DNA of 47,689 bases from Chrysochromulina tobinii. Lineage: Eukaryota; Haptophyta; Prymnesiales; Chrysochromulinaceae. Within the stretch, counting starts at the first letter, position 1. Each line of letters begins with the position of its first letter. Location of the stretch: the NCBI GenBank assembly GCA_001275005.1, contig JWZX01002429.1, forward strand, positions 1 through 47,689. The letters run 5' to 3'. The position numbers and the translations under genes are program-made. The notes below the pieces were generated by a model. The model saw only the letters and a list, made by a program, of their open reading frames with translations. It searched no databases and was not told the DNA's origin. Of this stretch, positions 8,039-17,961 are shown one piece after another.

Positions 8039-11000
8039 TCAAGAGGTCTCCAGGCTGTCGGCCCCAGCCCCAACCCCACCTTCGAGCCCGCCCAGACCGT
8101 CCCTCAGAGCGCCGTCGTGAGCGAAGCCACCATAGCCAGCGCCGTCGTGGGCGCCAAAGTTGCCCCCCAGGCCGCCGAAGTCAGCGCCGTCGTGAGCACC
8201 ATAACCAGCGCCGTCTTGGGCGCCAAAGTTGCCCCCCAGGCCGCTGAAGTCAGCGCCGTCGTGGGCGCCATAACCAGCGCCGTCATGGGCGCCAAAGTTG
8301 CCCCCCAGGCCGCCGAACTCAGCGCCGTCGTGGGCGTCATAGCCAGCGCCGTCGTGGGCGCCAAAGTTGCCCCCCAGGCCGCTGAAGTCAGCGCCGTCAT
8401 GAGCACCATAACCAGCGCCGTCATGGGCGCCAAAGTTGCCCCCCAGGCCGCCGAACTCGGCGCCGTCGTGGGCGCCATAACCAGCGCCGTCGTGGGCCCC
8501 AAAGTTGCCCCCCAGGCCTTTGGCTGCATAGCCATCCTGGTAGCCATCCATGAAACTGCCATCCAGGCCGTCGCCGAAGCCAACGCCACAGCCAGCGCCA
8601 AAGCCATCGCCATCGCGGGCGTCAACGCCAAAGCAAGCGCCATCGTGGGCGCCAACGCCAGTACCGTCGTGGGCACCAAAGCTAGCACCAACGCCGGCGC
8701 CGTCGTGGGCACCAAAGCTAGCGCCAAAGCCGGCGCCGTCGTGGGCGCCTCCCCCCAACTCCTCTCCTGCCAGCAGCCCGCCACCGAAAGCGCTGTTGTC
8801 GTTGGCGCCGTCGTGGGCATCAAAGCTAGCGCCAAAGCCGGCGCCGTCGTGGGCGCTAAAGCCAGCGCCGTCGTGGGCGCCCACGCCAGCGTCAAAGCTG
8901 GCGCCGTCGTGGGCGCCAACGCTAGCGCCAAGAGCGTCACCGAGCCCGGCGCTCAGCCGGCCCTCGACGAGGTCCTCGAGGCGATCGAGGTGGTCGAAGG
9001 CGGACGAGAAAGGATCGGCGAGCGCGGCGGTGGCGAGGGAGGCAAGCCCAGGCTCGTGGGCGCTCGAGACGGCGCTATGATCCCAACGGCCAAAGGCACT
9101 CGAGTGAGGATCGAGAGCCATATTAGGCAGCGAGGGCAGCGAGGGCCATGGATCGTCCGCGAGATTGGGTCCGAGATTGGGTCCGAGATTGGGTCCGAGA
9201 TTGGGTCCGAGATTGGGTCCGAGATTGGGTCCGAGATTGGGTCCGAGATTGGGTCCGAGGTGGCGGCTGGGCCTGGGCCCAAGAGGGGCGGCGAGGGGGT
9301 CGTCGGGGAGGTCGATTGTGCCGCGGACGACTTCGCCACTCACGGGCAAGCTCAGGTCGATGGCGGCCGAGTGCTCGCCTTTCAGACCGAGCCGCTCGGC
9401 GAGATCGTCATCTCGCAAGCCGAGATCGCCCAGCTGGGTCGCGAGCGCGCTCAGCCGGTGGCCGAGGGTACCTGACGGGTAGCTGCCCAGACGCGCGGCG
9501 AGCGAGCCGGGCGCCGTGCCGGGCGCCGGGCCGGGCGCCGTGCTGGGCACCGGCTGCGAGGCGGCGCGCGCTGTGAAGGAGGAAGGGGGGGCCACCGGTG
9601 GCGTCCTCGCGGCCCGAGGCGACGGCTTGGTCGATTGGGGCGCTGTCGTGGGCGCGGCTCGTGGCGACGGCTTGGTCGATGCGGGCGATGGCGGCTTGGT
9701 CGAAGCGGCCGGCTTGGTCGAAGCGGGCGCCGTCGTGGGCACGGTCCGAGGCGACGGCTTCGTCAAAGCAGCCGGCGACGGCTTCGTCGAAGCCATTGGC
9801 GACGGCCTCGATGCGGGCGCTGTCGTGGGCGCGGTGGACCTCCCAGCGGGCGCCGTAGTGGGCAGAACGCTTGGCTGAGGGATGACGTGCGGCGTCGAGC
9901 GTGGCGCGGCGCTGTCGTGGGCGTCCGCGCTGTCGTGGGCGCCAGAGGTCTGGACGGGCGCTGTCGTGGGCGCTCGCGGCTTGCGGGGCTTGGCGCAGCC
10001 GCCGCCACTCAAAGCCGCCGCCGCCGCCGCCGCCGCGACCTCACTCGCCACCCGCTGTGAAGGCTCACGCGCCACCCGCTGTGAAGGCTCCACCCGCCGT
10101 GAAGGCTCACGCGCCACCCGCTGTGAAGGCTCCGACGGGGCCAATGCCATTGCCGTGTTGGGCAGCATGGTCCCGGCGTCATGTTGGGCACGCGGTGCGC
10201 AGTCTGCGCGTCGGGGCGGTAGCGCCGTGTTGGGCGGCTCATTCAGCGCCGTGTTGGGCGTCGGTTTCGCAGTCTTGGCGGCAGCTTTGGCGGCCGCCTC
10301 AGCCGCCCAACACGACGCCTCAGCCGCTGCGAACGCCGCCTCCGATGCGGCCGACTTTGCGGACCAGGCCGAGCGCTGTGACGAGCGCTGCCCGGCAGGC
10401 GCCGTGACGGGCGCAGGCGGCGGCGGCAGCGGCGGCGGCGGTGGCGGGTCGAGGTCGGCGTCGGCGTCGGCGTCCTCCGGCGAGGCCGGCAGATCAAACG
10501 AGAGCGCGCTTCCCGCCACCGCACCGGGCGGGACGGTGATCGTCACCTGCTGCCCTGCGGGCGTCGTCGCGAGCAGCACCTGCCCAGGCGTCGCCCCCGG
10601 CGGCACGATCACCTGAAACGCCTGCGAAACAGGCGAGCCACACGCGGCGTCGTCCTGGGCGGCGGACGAGAGCGGCGGCGGCGCCGCCCAGGACGGCGCG
10701 TTCGGGGGGGAGGTGCTGCTGGGCGCCGAGTTGGGCGCCGAGGGTCGCGAGCCCGAGGAGCCGGGCGCCGAGCCGGGCGCCGAGGGCGGCGGCGTGCTGC
10801 TGGGCGGCGCGGGCGGCGCGGGCGGCGCGGAGAGGCATGAGCACGACGAGTAGGGCGCCGAGTTCGGGGCTGAGGGCGGCGGGCTGGGATAGCCTGGGCC
10901 CGATGGGTGTGAATGGACCGACGGGTGTGAATGGCCGGTAGGCGGGCCCGTGAGCGGTGGGCACTGCGCGATGTGCCGCTCGTACGAGAGCATGTTCATG

Positions 11001-12172
11001 GGTGCCGTTGGCGTGCTCGTGGTGCAGGCCTCGCCCTCAAGCATTGCCACGGCGTCCGCGGCTCCGCAGGCGTGCGCCGCCGCCAAGCTCGACATCAGCG
11101 ACGACGACGCCGACCCCGCGCCCTCGCCGTCCTCCTCCTCGCCGCCCTCCTCCTCGCCGTCGTCGTCGTCAGTCTCGTCATACTCGTCATTCTCGTCGCC
11201 GGTCTCGTCATTCTCAGCGAGCATCGCCGAGCGCTCCGCAAAGTACTGCGCCGCCGGCGTGCTGTACTGGGGCGGCGGCGGCGGCGGCGGCGGGGGAGGG
11301 GGAGGCGGGCCTCGCCCCGGCGGCATCGGCGATGGCTTGAGGCTCTTTCGCGCGTGCTTGCCGCGCGATCTCGACGCGATCTCGGTCGCTGCTCGAGCGG
11401 GCGCCGTCGCGGGCGCCGTCTTGGGCGCCGTTGTGGGCGGCGGTCGACCTGGGCGCCCTCCGTAGTGCCCGAGCGCCGTCCCGAGCGCCGCCAGGCATGC
11501 GGCCGTCTCCGCCCCGCCCACGACGGCAGAGGCAGCGGAGGCGCTCGGGACGGCGCTCGTTGTGGCGTGTAGGGCCGTTGACGAAACCGGATGGGACCAC
11601 GCGGGCGGTTGGCTCGGTCGAGAGAGCCCTTGACGAAACGCCGCCAACGGGTTCTCGGCCAGCGTGCTGCCGTCGGCGTCCACGACGAAGCGTGCCGCCT
11701 TGGCGCCAACGGCCGTTTGAAGGTTGACGAAATCGGCCTTGGCGACCCCGGTGGCCATCTCTTCGACGTTGCCCAGCCGGCGCCCAAGGCTGACTTCGAT
11801 CCCGCCGCCCAGGCCGAGCCCGGCTGCCAACGAGCAGCGGCCGGGCGGTTGGGCATGCCTAATTTGGACATGCATGGCCTGCGCCATGCGCTCGATCGCC
11901 TCATCGGCCTCCCCTGGCAAGCGGCCGGACGCCGATGCGCTCGCCACGGCGCTCGCGCTGTTGCGGGCGGACGCCGACGCGCTCGCCACGGCGCCAGGGG
12001 GTCCTTCTCCAAACTCTCCGAGCAACCCTCCGTCGGCGGCGAGTTCGTCTCCCCGTGCGCCATTCGACGAGCGCGAGCGCGACGACGCCGCCGCCGCCGC
12101 CGCCGATGCCGCCGGCAGCAGCGGGGCCGCGCCAAGTTCGGAAAGCGAGCACTCGGTGGTCCCTCGTTTCCA

Positions 12173-12206
<34 letters not shown>

Positions 12207-13665
12207 AGATTCATATGAATCTCATCCTTTTTAGGCGCGGTTGGCTTGCCTAATTTGGGAGAGCCCTCCCACGTCTCCTTAAAGTGGCGCGCGAGCATCG
12301 CCTCGTGCCTCTGCATCTCCTTGGCCGCCACACCACGCGCCACCGCCCCGGCAGGGTTGGTGTAGGCCGCATACGCCTTCGCGCGTCGGTCCGCGGCTTC
12401 GACCGACTTGAGCTCGATGGCGAGATCGACGTGCGCACGCTCGAGGAGGGCACGCACCTGATGAGGGAGGCAATCAGACGTCATTAGAGGACATCAGAGG
12501 GTATCAGAGGTCATCAGAGGTCATCAGAGGTCATCAGTGGGTCATCAGAGGTCATCAGAGGTCATCAGCGGGCACGCACGTGCGCCTGGCTTCCCCGCGC
12601 CGCCGCCGCCTGACGCGCCGCCGCCGCGTCCGCCGCCGCCGCCGCCAGCCGCCTCTCCGTCGCTCCAGCCACCTCTTCCGCGCGCTCGCGCGCCGAGGGC
12701 CCGTTGACGAACCCGTGCTTCTCCGTCGCACCCCAATCGATCTGACGACGCACGCGGGTGCCCGGCACGGCGCCGCGGCTTGCGGCCGCCTCGAAGCGAG
12801 CGACGCCGCCCGGCACGGCGCCGCATGGGCCGCCATTCGCACCGCCGCCGCCCGCGCCGCCGTTCGCACCGCCGCCCGTTGCAAGCCCGAGGGCGGCATG
12901 GCGGCGGACGGCGGCGAACGCATAGGGTCGCGAAGTACCGCCGGCGTCATGCAGATGCGAGGAGGCGTAGTCGACGCGCACGCGCGAGCGCTGCACCGTG
13001 AGCGGCACCATCGCCGCCTCGGCCGCCGCCTGCGCCGCCGCCTGCCGGGCTGCCTCGACGCTCGCCGCAGCCGCCGACTGCTGTGACGTGGCCACCTGCT
13101 TGGCACGCGACGCCTCCGTCTCGGCCACGTAGGCGCGGCGGGTGGCCGTCGCCTGGCGCGCCCAGTCCTCCTCGGCCGCGCGCGTCGCCACGGCCAGCGC
13201 CGCGCGTGCCTCGCGCGCAGCCTCGTGCTCGAGCTCCCGCTTCCAGAGCTCAAGGTTGGCGGCTGCGTCGGCCGCCTGCGTGGCGACGACGCCCGCGGCA
13301 GCGCCGTGCGCCTCGCCGATGCCGCGCAGAAGCTGCTGCACCTTGGTGCGGCCCAGGTTTACCTCATCCTCGTGCCGCTCCTCCCACGCGCGAGCCTCCT
13401 GCGAGAGCAGCACGCCCTCGTACCTCGCCGACGTCTCGCGGAAGGACGAGCGCGTCGCAGCGGCGATCTTCTTCTCCTGCTCGCGCACCTCGCGCAGGCG
13501 CTGCTGCCGGCGCTGGGCCGCGTCCTCCGCCATGCGGCGCTCCTCAGGAGTGAGCATGGAGCGACTTTGGGGGCTCAAGCCCGGAGCGCGCGCGCCACAC
13601 GGCCCGATGGCGCGGGGCTTCTCGCGCGCTTTCGGCTTCACGCGGGATGCTGCTGTGAAACACAC
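8039..13665 (-). CDS. CEP295-like centriolar protein with repeat-rich tail
   Basis: There are two exons: 13665-12580 and 12457-8039. The 122-bp intron (GT...CATCAG) leaves a single frame of about 1834 residues. The N-terminal 230 residues resemble the CEP295/Ana1 N-terminus: LTPEERRMAEDAAQRRQQRL, then REVREQEKKIA, a long charged helix, and a short PLTVQRSRVRVDYASSHLH segment after the helix. CEP295 proteins act in centriole assembly and conversion to centrosomes. Exon 2 continues with helix (VRALLERAHVDLAIELKS), then very low-complexity Pro/Ala/Ser/Thr sequence. It includes a motif FQVIVPPGATPGQVL...VTITVPPGA, seven GPNL repeats (about 9160-9250) and many GAHDGA repeats (8100-8950). The homology is judged by eye and rests on the N-terminal helix, so other coiled-coil families are possible. 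Confidence 0.6.
8100..8945 (-). repeat. GAHDGA-coding minisatellite
   Basis: Repeats centred on the word GCGCCCACGACGGCGC encode FGAHDGAGY/GAHDGAEF-type peptides in the tail of the CEP295-like protein. Blocks of about 60 bp (GGLGGNFGAHDGAGYGAHDGA) recur about five times at 8140-8520, followed by less regular copies. The same DNA word occurs at 9640-10000 in another frame, encoding PTTAP. Confidence 0.85.
9155..9260 (-). repeat. 12-bp tandem array encoding GPNL
   Basis: Seven near-identical 12-bp units (GAGATTGGGTCC on the plus strand) encode LGPN repeats in the CEP295-like tail. The homogeneous copies suggest recent expansion by slippage. Confidence 0.85.
12458..12579 (-). repeat. Repeat intron with duplicated exon start
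   Basis: In transcription orientation the intron begins GTGCGTGCCC, and exon 2 also begins GTGCGTGCCC, so the junction is a 10-bp direct repeat. The interior is TGATGACCTC arrays and the 3' end is TGATTGCCTCCCTCATCAG. Splicing is phase 0 and keeps the frame. Confidence 0.85.
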
Positions 13666-14258
13666 GATTTAACTTCTAACACACAGGACCCCGTTGCACA
13701 AGGCGTCTCTCGCTATGGTCGACGCTTTTCACGCACACGCTCTCCGGGACCCCCTGCACGATATACCAGAACAACGAGCATGCAAGTAAGCACAGCAAGC
13801 ATGAAGCAAGCTTTCTACCCGGGGCTGGCTACTGGAGTAACTGAGGAGTATTCGGTTACGCTTGTTTAGATACGTGTGGTGTTTCGACTAATTCGGCCTG
13901 ATATTAGCTTGCTCTACATACTACAACGCAACCATTGAAAGAAACACGCTCATGGAAACACTGCTTGATATAAAACCCCGTTGCGGGGAAAAGTGTAATG
14001 TCACAACGGACGCAACAATGTGAACCCCGGCACCCAACACCCGAACTCGGAACAGAACACACGTGGCGCCGCGCACGCGGGCGGTGGGCACAGCGGCACA
14101 CAGAGGCAATGGTACAGGGGCGCACGAGGCGCACACAGCCTGAGCCTTAGCCACAGCCTTAGGTTTGGCACAGCCGAGGCCCATGTTTGCATGTAACCGA
14201 GCTAGCTCAGCCACACTGAGCCTCACCGAACGCAGCACTCAAACTTACCAATGCCAAT
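13666..14258. other. Spacer with left copy of the tandem-unit flank
   Basis: No gene is recognised. About 13,990-14,258 repeats the spacer found downstream of the other two U-box/Sel1 genes: an ACCCAACACCCGA block, the GTGGCGCCGCGC block, the CTTAGGTTTGGCACAGCCGAGGCC block and the final TGCCAATTCAAGCTGCTGGATGC. The tandem array therefore starts here. 13,700-13,920 contains the 5' flank of the CEP295-like gene and shows nothing distinctive. Confidence 0.6.
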
Positions 14259-15032
14259 TCAAGCTGCTGGATGCTCACGCAGCCATGTGGCTGCTTTCTC
14301 TGTGGCAGTGGGGTAATCATCGATCGAGGCGCTCGCCACCATCGAGTAGTAGCGGCGCGCCATCTTCTCGTCTTTCGGGAAGCCCCAGTCGCCAACAGCG
14401 TATGCGCGCCCCAGAATGTAGCACGCGTATTTGCTGCCGCGTGCGGCGGTGTCGCCCATCAGCATAGCGCCACGCACAGGGCACTTTGGCACGCCATACC
14501 CCAGCAAGTAGCACCTGCCAAGGCCGACAGTCCCACATGCATTCACAGCCTCGTGGCTCTTCTCGTACCACTCGAAAGCCTTGGCATCGTCCTTTGCGAG
14601 GCCCTTCTGACCACTCTCGTAACAAACTCCCAGGTTGTACATCGCCGCGCCATCACCAGCCTCGGCCTCACGCAGCATCTCCGCCACCTCCTCCTCCTCC
14701 TCCAGCTTCAGCTTCCACGCGTCAACCTTGTCGCCCGTGAGAGTGCCCGAGGTGACCATCGCGCGGATCATGTTCTTGACCCGCAGCGCCGGCTGCAGCC
14801 TCATGCCCATCGCCAAGTTCGTCACCGGGCTCTTGTGCTGCTGCTTGAGCCACTCCTCGATGGCCGAGCGCTCGTACACGTTGCCGTCCTCTGCCATGAC
14901 GGGGTCGACGGGCAGCGAGAAGGTGATGGGGCAGAGGAACTCGTTCATGGCCTCGTTGACCGCGCTCTTGGTTCGACGTAGCTCCTGCGACGTCTCGTCC
15001 TCGGCAGGCGCGCGGCCGCGCTTGGGCGGCAT
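14259..15032 (-). CDS. U-box / Sel1-repeat protein, copy 1
   Basis: This is a 257-residue protein. The start is MPPKRGRAPAEDE, conserved in all three tandem copies; an upstream in-frame start at 15071 is less likely. After a short basic N-terminus comes a U-box (FLCPITFSLPVDPVMAEDG, then YERSAIEEWL), the E2-binding fold of many E3 ubiquitin ligases. A helix rich in Glu (KLKLEEEEEVAEMLREAEAG) leads into two to three Sel1-like repeats (AMYNLGVCYESGQKGLAKDD, ACYILGRAYAVGDWGF), which are helical protein-interaction units. The likely role is a ubiquitin ligase that recruits a substrate through its Sel1 repeats. The substrate is unknown. It is the leftmost member of the array and the most diverged in its Sel1 region. 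Confidence 0.85.
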   Translation of the reverse strand: MPPKRGRAPAEDETSQELRRTKSAVNEAMNEFLCPITFSLPVDPVMAEDGNVYERSAIEEWLKQQHKSPVTNLAMGMRLQPALRVKNMIRAMVTSGTLTGDKVDAWKLKLEEEEEVAEMLREAEAGDGAAMYNLGVCYESGQKGLAKDDAKAFEWYEKSHEAVNACGTVGLGRCYLLGYGVPKCPVRGAMLMGDTAARGSKYACYILGRAYAVGDWGFPKDEKMARRYYSMVASASIDDYPTATEKAATWLREHPAA

Positions 15033-15429
15033 GGCGATGCCGGTGGGCACAAGGAGGAAGGCGCGCACCAACCTCGCCGCTCAACACGACGCTTTAATCT
15101 CGATGAGCGATGACGCGGGGATCCTCGCGCTTACGTTGCTAGCAACAACGCGCGCGCAGAAACTTGCGAAGTCAGAAATATGTCCCGACGCAACATTAAA
15201 CCCGGTACCCAACACCCGATCTCGGAACAGAACTTGCCTCTTGCGTGGCGCCGCGCGCGCGGGCGGTGGGTTCAGTTCAGTTTCAGTTCAGTGGGCACAG
15301 TGAGAGGCAGTGGCAAGGGGCGCAGCCACGCACAGCCTTAGGTTTGGCACAGCCGAGGCCCATGTCACCGAGCTAGCTCAGCCGCACTGAGCCTCACCGA
15401 ACGCAGCACTCAAACTTACCAATGCCAAT
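15033..15429. promoter_or_regulatory. Spacer between copies 1 and 2
   Basis: This is the 5' region of copy 1 and the 3' region of copy 2. It is highly similar to 16,207-16,592. Both include a GCCGCTCAACACGACGC block about 50 bp before the start codon and a CGCGCGCGCAGAAACTTGCG block. Conservation between units suggests a shared promoter, but no known element is recognised. A short GTTCAGTTTCAGTTCAGT repeat (15270-15290) is unique to this copy. Confidence 0.5.
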
Positions 15430-16206
15430 TCAAGCTGCTGGATGCTCACGCAGCCATGTGGCTGCTTCCTCCTTTGCGTCGTCGGAGCAATCATCGATCG
15501 AGGCGCTCGCCACCATCGAGTAGTAGCGGCGCGCCATATTCTCGTCCTTCGGGAAGCCCCAGTCGCCTTTAGCGTATGCGAGCCCCAGAGTGCAGCACGC
15601 GGCTTTCCTGCCGCGCTCAGCGGCCTGGCTCATCAGCGTACTGGCACGCATGGGGCACTTCGGCACGCCATTCCCTTCCAAGTAGCACCAACCAAGGCTG
15701 CAAGTCCCACTTGCGTGCCCAGCCTCGTGGCTCTTCTCGTACCACTCGAAAGCCTTGGCCTCGTCCTTTGCGAGGCCCTTCGTACCACTCTCGTACCAAA
15801 TCCCCAGGACGCACATCGCATCGCCATGACCAGCCTCGGCCTCACGCAGCATCTCCGCCACCTCCTCCTCCTCCTCCAGCTTCAGCTTCCATGCGTCCAC
15901 CTTGTCACCCGTGAGAGTGCCCGAGCTGACCATCGCGCGGATCATGTTCTTGACCCGCAGCGCCGGCTGCAGCCTCGAGCCCATCGCCAAGTTCGTCACC
16001 GGGCTCTTGCGCTGCTGCTCGAGCCACTCCTCGATGGCCGAGCGCTCGTACACGTTGCCGTCCTCCGCCGTGACGGGGTCGACGGGCAGTGAGAAGGTGA
16101 TGGGGCAGAGGAACTCGTTCATGGCCTCGTTGACCGCGCTCTTGGTTCGACGTAGCTCCTGCGACGTCTCGTCCTCGGCAGGCGCGCGGCCGCGCTTGGG
16201 CGGCAT
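15430..16206 (-). CDS. U-box / Sel1-repeat protein, copy 2
   Basis: This 258-residue paralogue of the flanking genes has the same start (MPPKRGRAPAEDE). Its U-box (FLCPITFSLPVDPVTAEDG, YERSAIEEWLEQQRKSPV) is nearly identical to copy 1. The Glu-rich linker is unchanged. The Sel1 repeats read AMCVLGIWYESGTKGLAKDE and ACCTLGLAYAKGDWGF. The differences are concentrated in the Sel1 region, where substrate choice would be set, while the U-box is conserved. That pattern suggests retained ligase function with diverging partners. The protein ends WLREHPAA like its neighbours. Confidence 0.85.
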   Translation of the reverse strand: MPPKRGRAPAEDETSQELRRTKSAVNEAMNEFLCPITFSLPVDPVTAEDGNVYERSAIEEWLEQQRKSPVTNLAMGSRLQPALRVKNMIRAMVSSGTLTGDKVDAWKLKLEEEEEVAEMLREAEAGHGDAMCVLGIWYESGTKGLAKDEAKAFEWYEKSHEAGHASGTCSLGWCYLEGNGVPKCPMRASTLMSQAAERGRKAACCTLGLAYAKGDWGFPKDENMARRYYSMVASASIDDCSDDAKEEAATWLREHPAA

Positions 16207-16592
16207 CGCGACGCCGGTGGGCACCAAGGAGAAAGGCGGCACCAACCTCGCCGCTCAACACGACGCGTATGATCTCGATGCCCAATGACGCGGGGTTCCT
16301 CGCGCTTACGTTGCTTGCAACAACGCGCGCGCAGAAACTTGCGGAACTCAGAAATATGTCCCGACGCAACATCAAACCCGGTACCCAACACCCGATCTCG
16401 AAACAGAACTTGTGTGGCGCCGCGCGCGCGGGCGGTGGGCACAGTGAGAGCTGAGAGGCAGTGGCACACCGGGCGCAGCCACGCACAGCCTTAGGTTTCG
16501 GAGGTTTGGCACAGCCGAGGCCCATGTAACCGACGCTAGCTCAGCCGCACTGAGCCTCACCGAACGCAGCACTCAAACGTACCAATGCCGAG
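16207..16592. promoter_or_regulatory. Spacer between copies 2 and 3
   Basis: This is the repeat-unit spacer, similar in sequence and length to 15,033-15,429. It carries the GCCGCTCAACACGACGC block and the same GC-alternating CGCGCGCGCAGAAAC stretch. No open frame of note. Confidence 0.5.
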
Positions 16593-17375
16593 TCAAGCTG
16601 CTGGATGCTCACGCAGCCATGTGGCTGCTTCCTCTTTGTTAGCAGCGGTGCAATCATCGAGCGCGGCGCTCGCCACCATCGAGTAGTAAAGGCGCGCCAT
16701 CTTCTCGTCCTTCGGGAAGCCCCAGTCGCCTTTAGCGTATGCGAGCCCCAGAGTGCAGCACGCGGCTTTGCTGCCGCGCTCAGCGGCCCGGCCCATCAGC
16801 GTACTCGCACGCACAAGGCACATTGGCACGCCATGACCATGCAAGTAGCAATTGCCAAGGCTGCCAGTCCCACTTGCATCCCCAGCCTCGTGGCTCTTCT
16901 TGTACCACTCGAAAGCCTTGGCCAAGTCCTTTACGAGGCCCATCTCACCATACTCGTACGAAACTCCCAGGTCGTACATCGCCCTGCCATCGCCCGCCTC
17001 GGCCTCACGCAGCATCTCCGCCACCTCCTCCTCCTCCTTCAGCTTCAGCTTCCACGCGTCCACCTTGTCACCCGTGAGAGCGCCCGAGGCGACCATCGTG
17101 CGGATCATGTTCTTGACCCGCAGCGCCGGCTGCAGCCTCGTGCCCATCGCCAAGTTCGTCACCGGGCTCTTGTGCTGCTGCTTGAGCCACTCCTCGATGG
17201 CCGAGCGCTCGTACACCTTGCCGTCCTCGGCGATGACGGGGTCGACGGGCAGCGAGAAGGTGATGGGGCAGAGGAACTCGTTCATGGCCTCGTTGACCGC
17301 GCTCTTGTGTCGGCGAAACTCCTGCGCCGTCTCATCCTTGGCCACGGCAGCCGCGCGGCCGCGCTTGGGCGGCAT
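16593..17375 (-). CDS. U-box / Sel1-repeat protein, copy 3
   Basis: This is a 260-residue third copy, starting MPPKRGRAAAVAKDE. An upstream frame to 17486 is open but not conserved in the other copies. The U-box reads FLCPITFSLPVDPVIAEDG with YERSAIEEWLKQQHKSPV. The linker is slightly altered (KLKEEEEVAEMLREAEAGDG). The Sel1 repeats include AMYDLGVSYEYGEMGLVKDL and ACCTLGLAYAKGDWGF. It differs from copies 1 and 2 just after the start (inserted AV, KDETAQEFRRHKS). This is the right end of the array. Confidence 0.85.
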   Translation of the reverse strand: MPPKRGRAAAVAKDETAQEFRRHKSAVNEAMNEFLCPITFSLPVDPVIAEDGKVYERSAIEEWLKQQHKSPVTNLAMGTRLQPALRVKNMIRTMVASGALTGDKVDAWKLKLKEEEEVAEMLREAEAGDGRAMYDLGVSYEYGEMGLVKDLAKAFEWYKKSHEAGDASGTGSLGNCYLHGHGVPMCLVRASTLMGRAAERGSKAACCTLGLAYAKGDWGFPKDEKMARLYYSMVASAALDDCTAANKEEAATWLREHPAA

Positions 17376-17961
17376 CGCGACGCCGATGAGCGCCGTCGTG
17401 GCGCGAATTCTCAATTCACAGCGCCCCACTGCGCCCCGACGGCTTCCCAGGACGTGCACAGGACACTCTAGCATGATTATCCACACTCTCGACGCGTGCT
17501 AGAGACCTTCAGTCGTATCCACTGCTGCGAGTCGGTAAACCGGGTCCGGGACGTTCCGGTCGCATGCACGTAGAGTTACGTCAAGCGCCGTCCCGGTGAA
17601 AGGGCGCGCGGAGTCCCCGCGCGCGAGTCGAAGAGTGTTTGTCCGGTGTGACATCTAAGAACCTCTGACAGACTTCAGCCCGCTCTCGAGAGGTCAGGTC
17701 AACTCGCCGGACCTCCTAAGCGGCATGCAAGGGTCCCAGGAGCCGAGGGCTCCGGTTCCCACCCCGCGTTGAGTGGAGTCAGAGTCCTTGAGAGTGACAG
17801 TGAGTCTCTCTAGTAACTTCTGTATTATGTAGTCGTGTACGAAAGCCCACAATTTGGTGAATCCCCACGTCAAGCAGAAGCACCACGACACTCCCGCACA
17901 CCGGTGCACAGTCCATACAGACCCCGCAATGCGATGCGCTTGCGAGTACTCGTACACACGC
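17376..17961. other. Spacer, no gene seen
   Basis: This lies between the start of U-box copy 3 and the stop of the next minus-strand gene. Short open frames here match nothing recognisable and look like shadows. It should contain the promoter of copy 3, but no element is evident. Confidence 0.5.

Larger units (their letters stand above)
14010..17390 (-). repeat. Tandem triplication, about 1.17 kb per unit
   Basis: Three same-strand U-box/Sel1 genes have stop codons at 14259, 15430 and 16593, giving periods of 1171 and 1163 bp. Spacers are also repeated (promoter-side GCGCAGAAACTTGCG and ACCCAACACCCGATCTCG blocks and the downstream CTTAGGTTTGGCACAGCC block), so whole gene-plus-spacer units were duplicated. 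The upstream flank of the third gene diverges above about 17,390, marking the right edge. Confidence 0.9.

Noticed and set aside
8117..9475. 452-residue open frame on the plus strand with AVVGAK repeats
   Set aside because: It mirrors the minus-strand GAHDGA repeats. The repeat has no stop in several frames on both strands, and the minus-strand gene has a consistent spliced structure.
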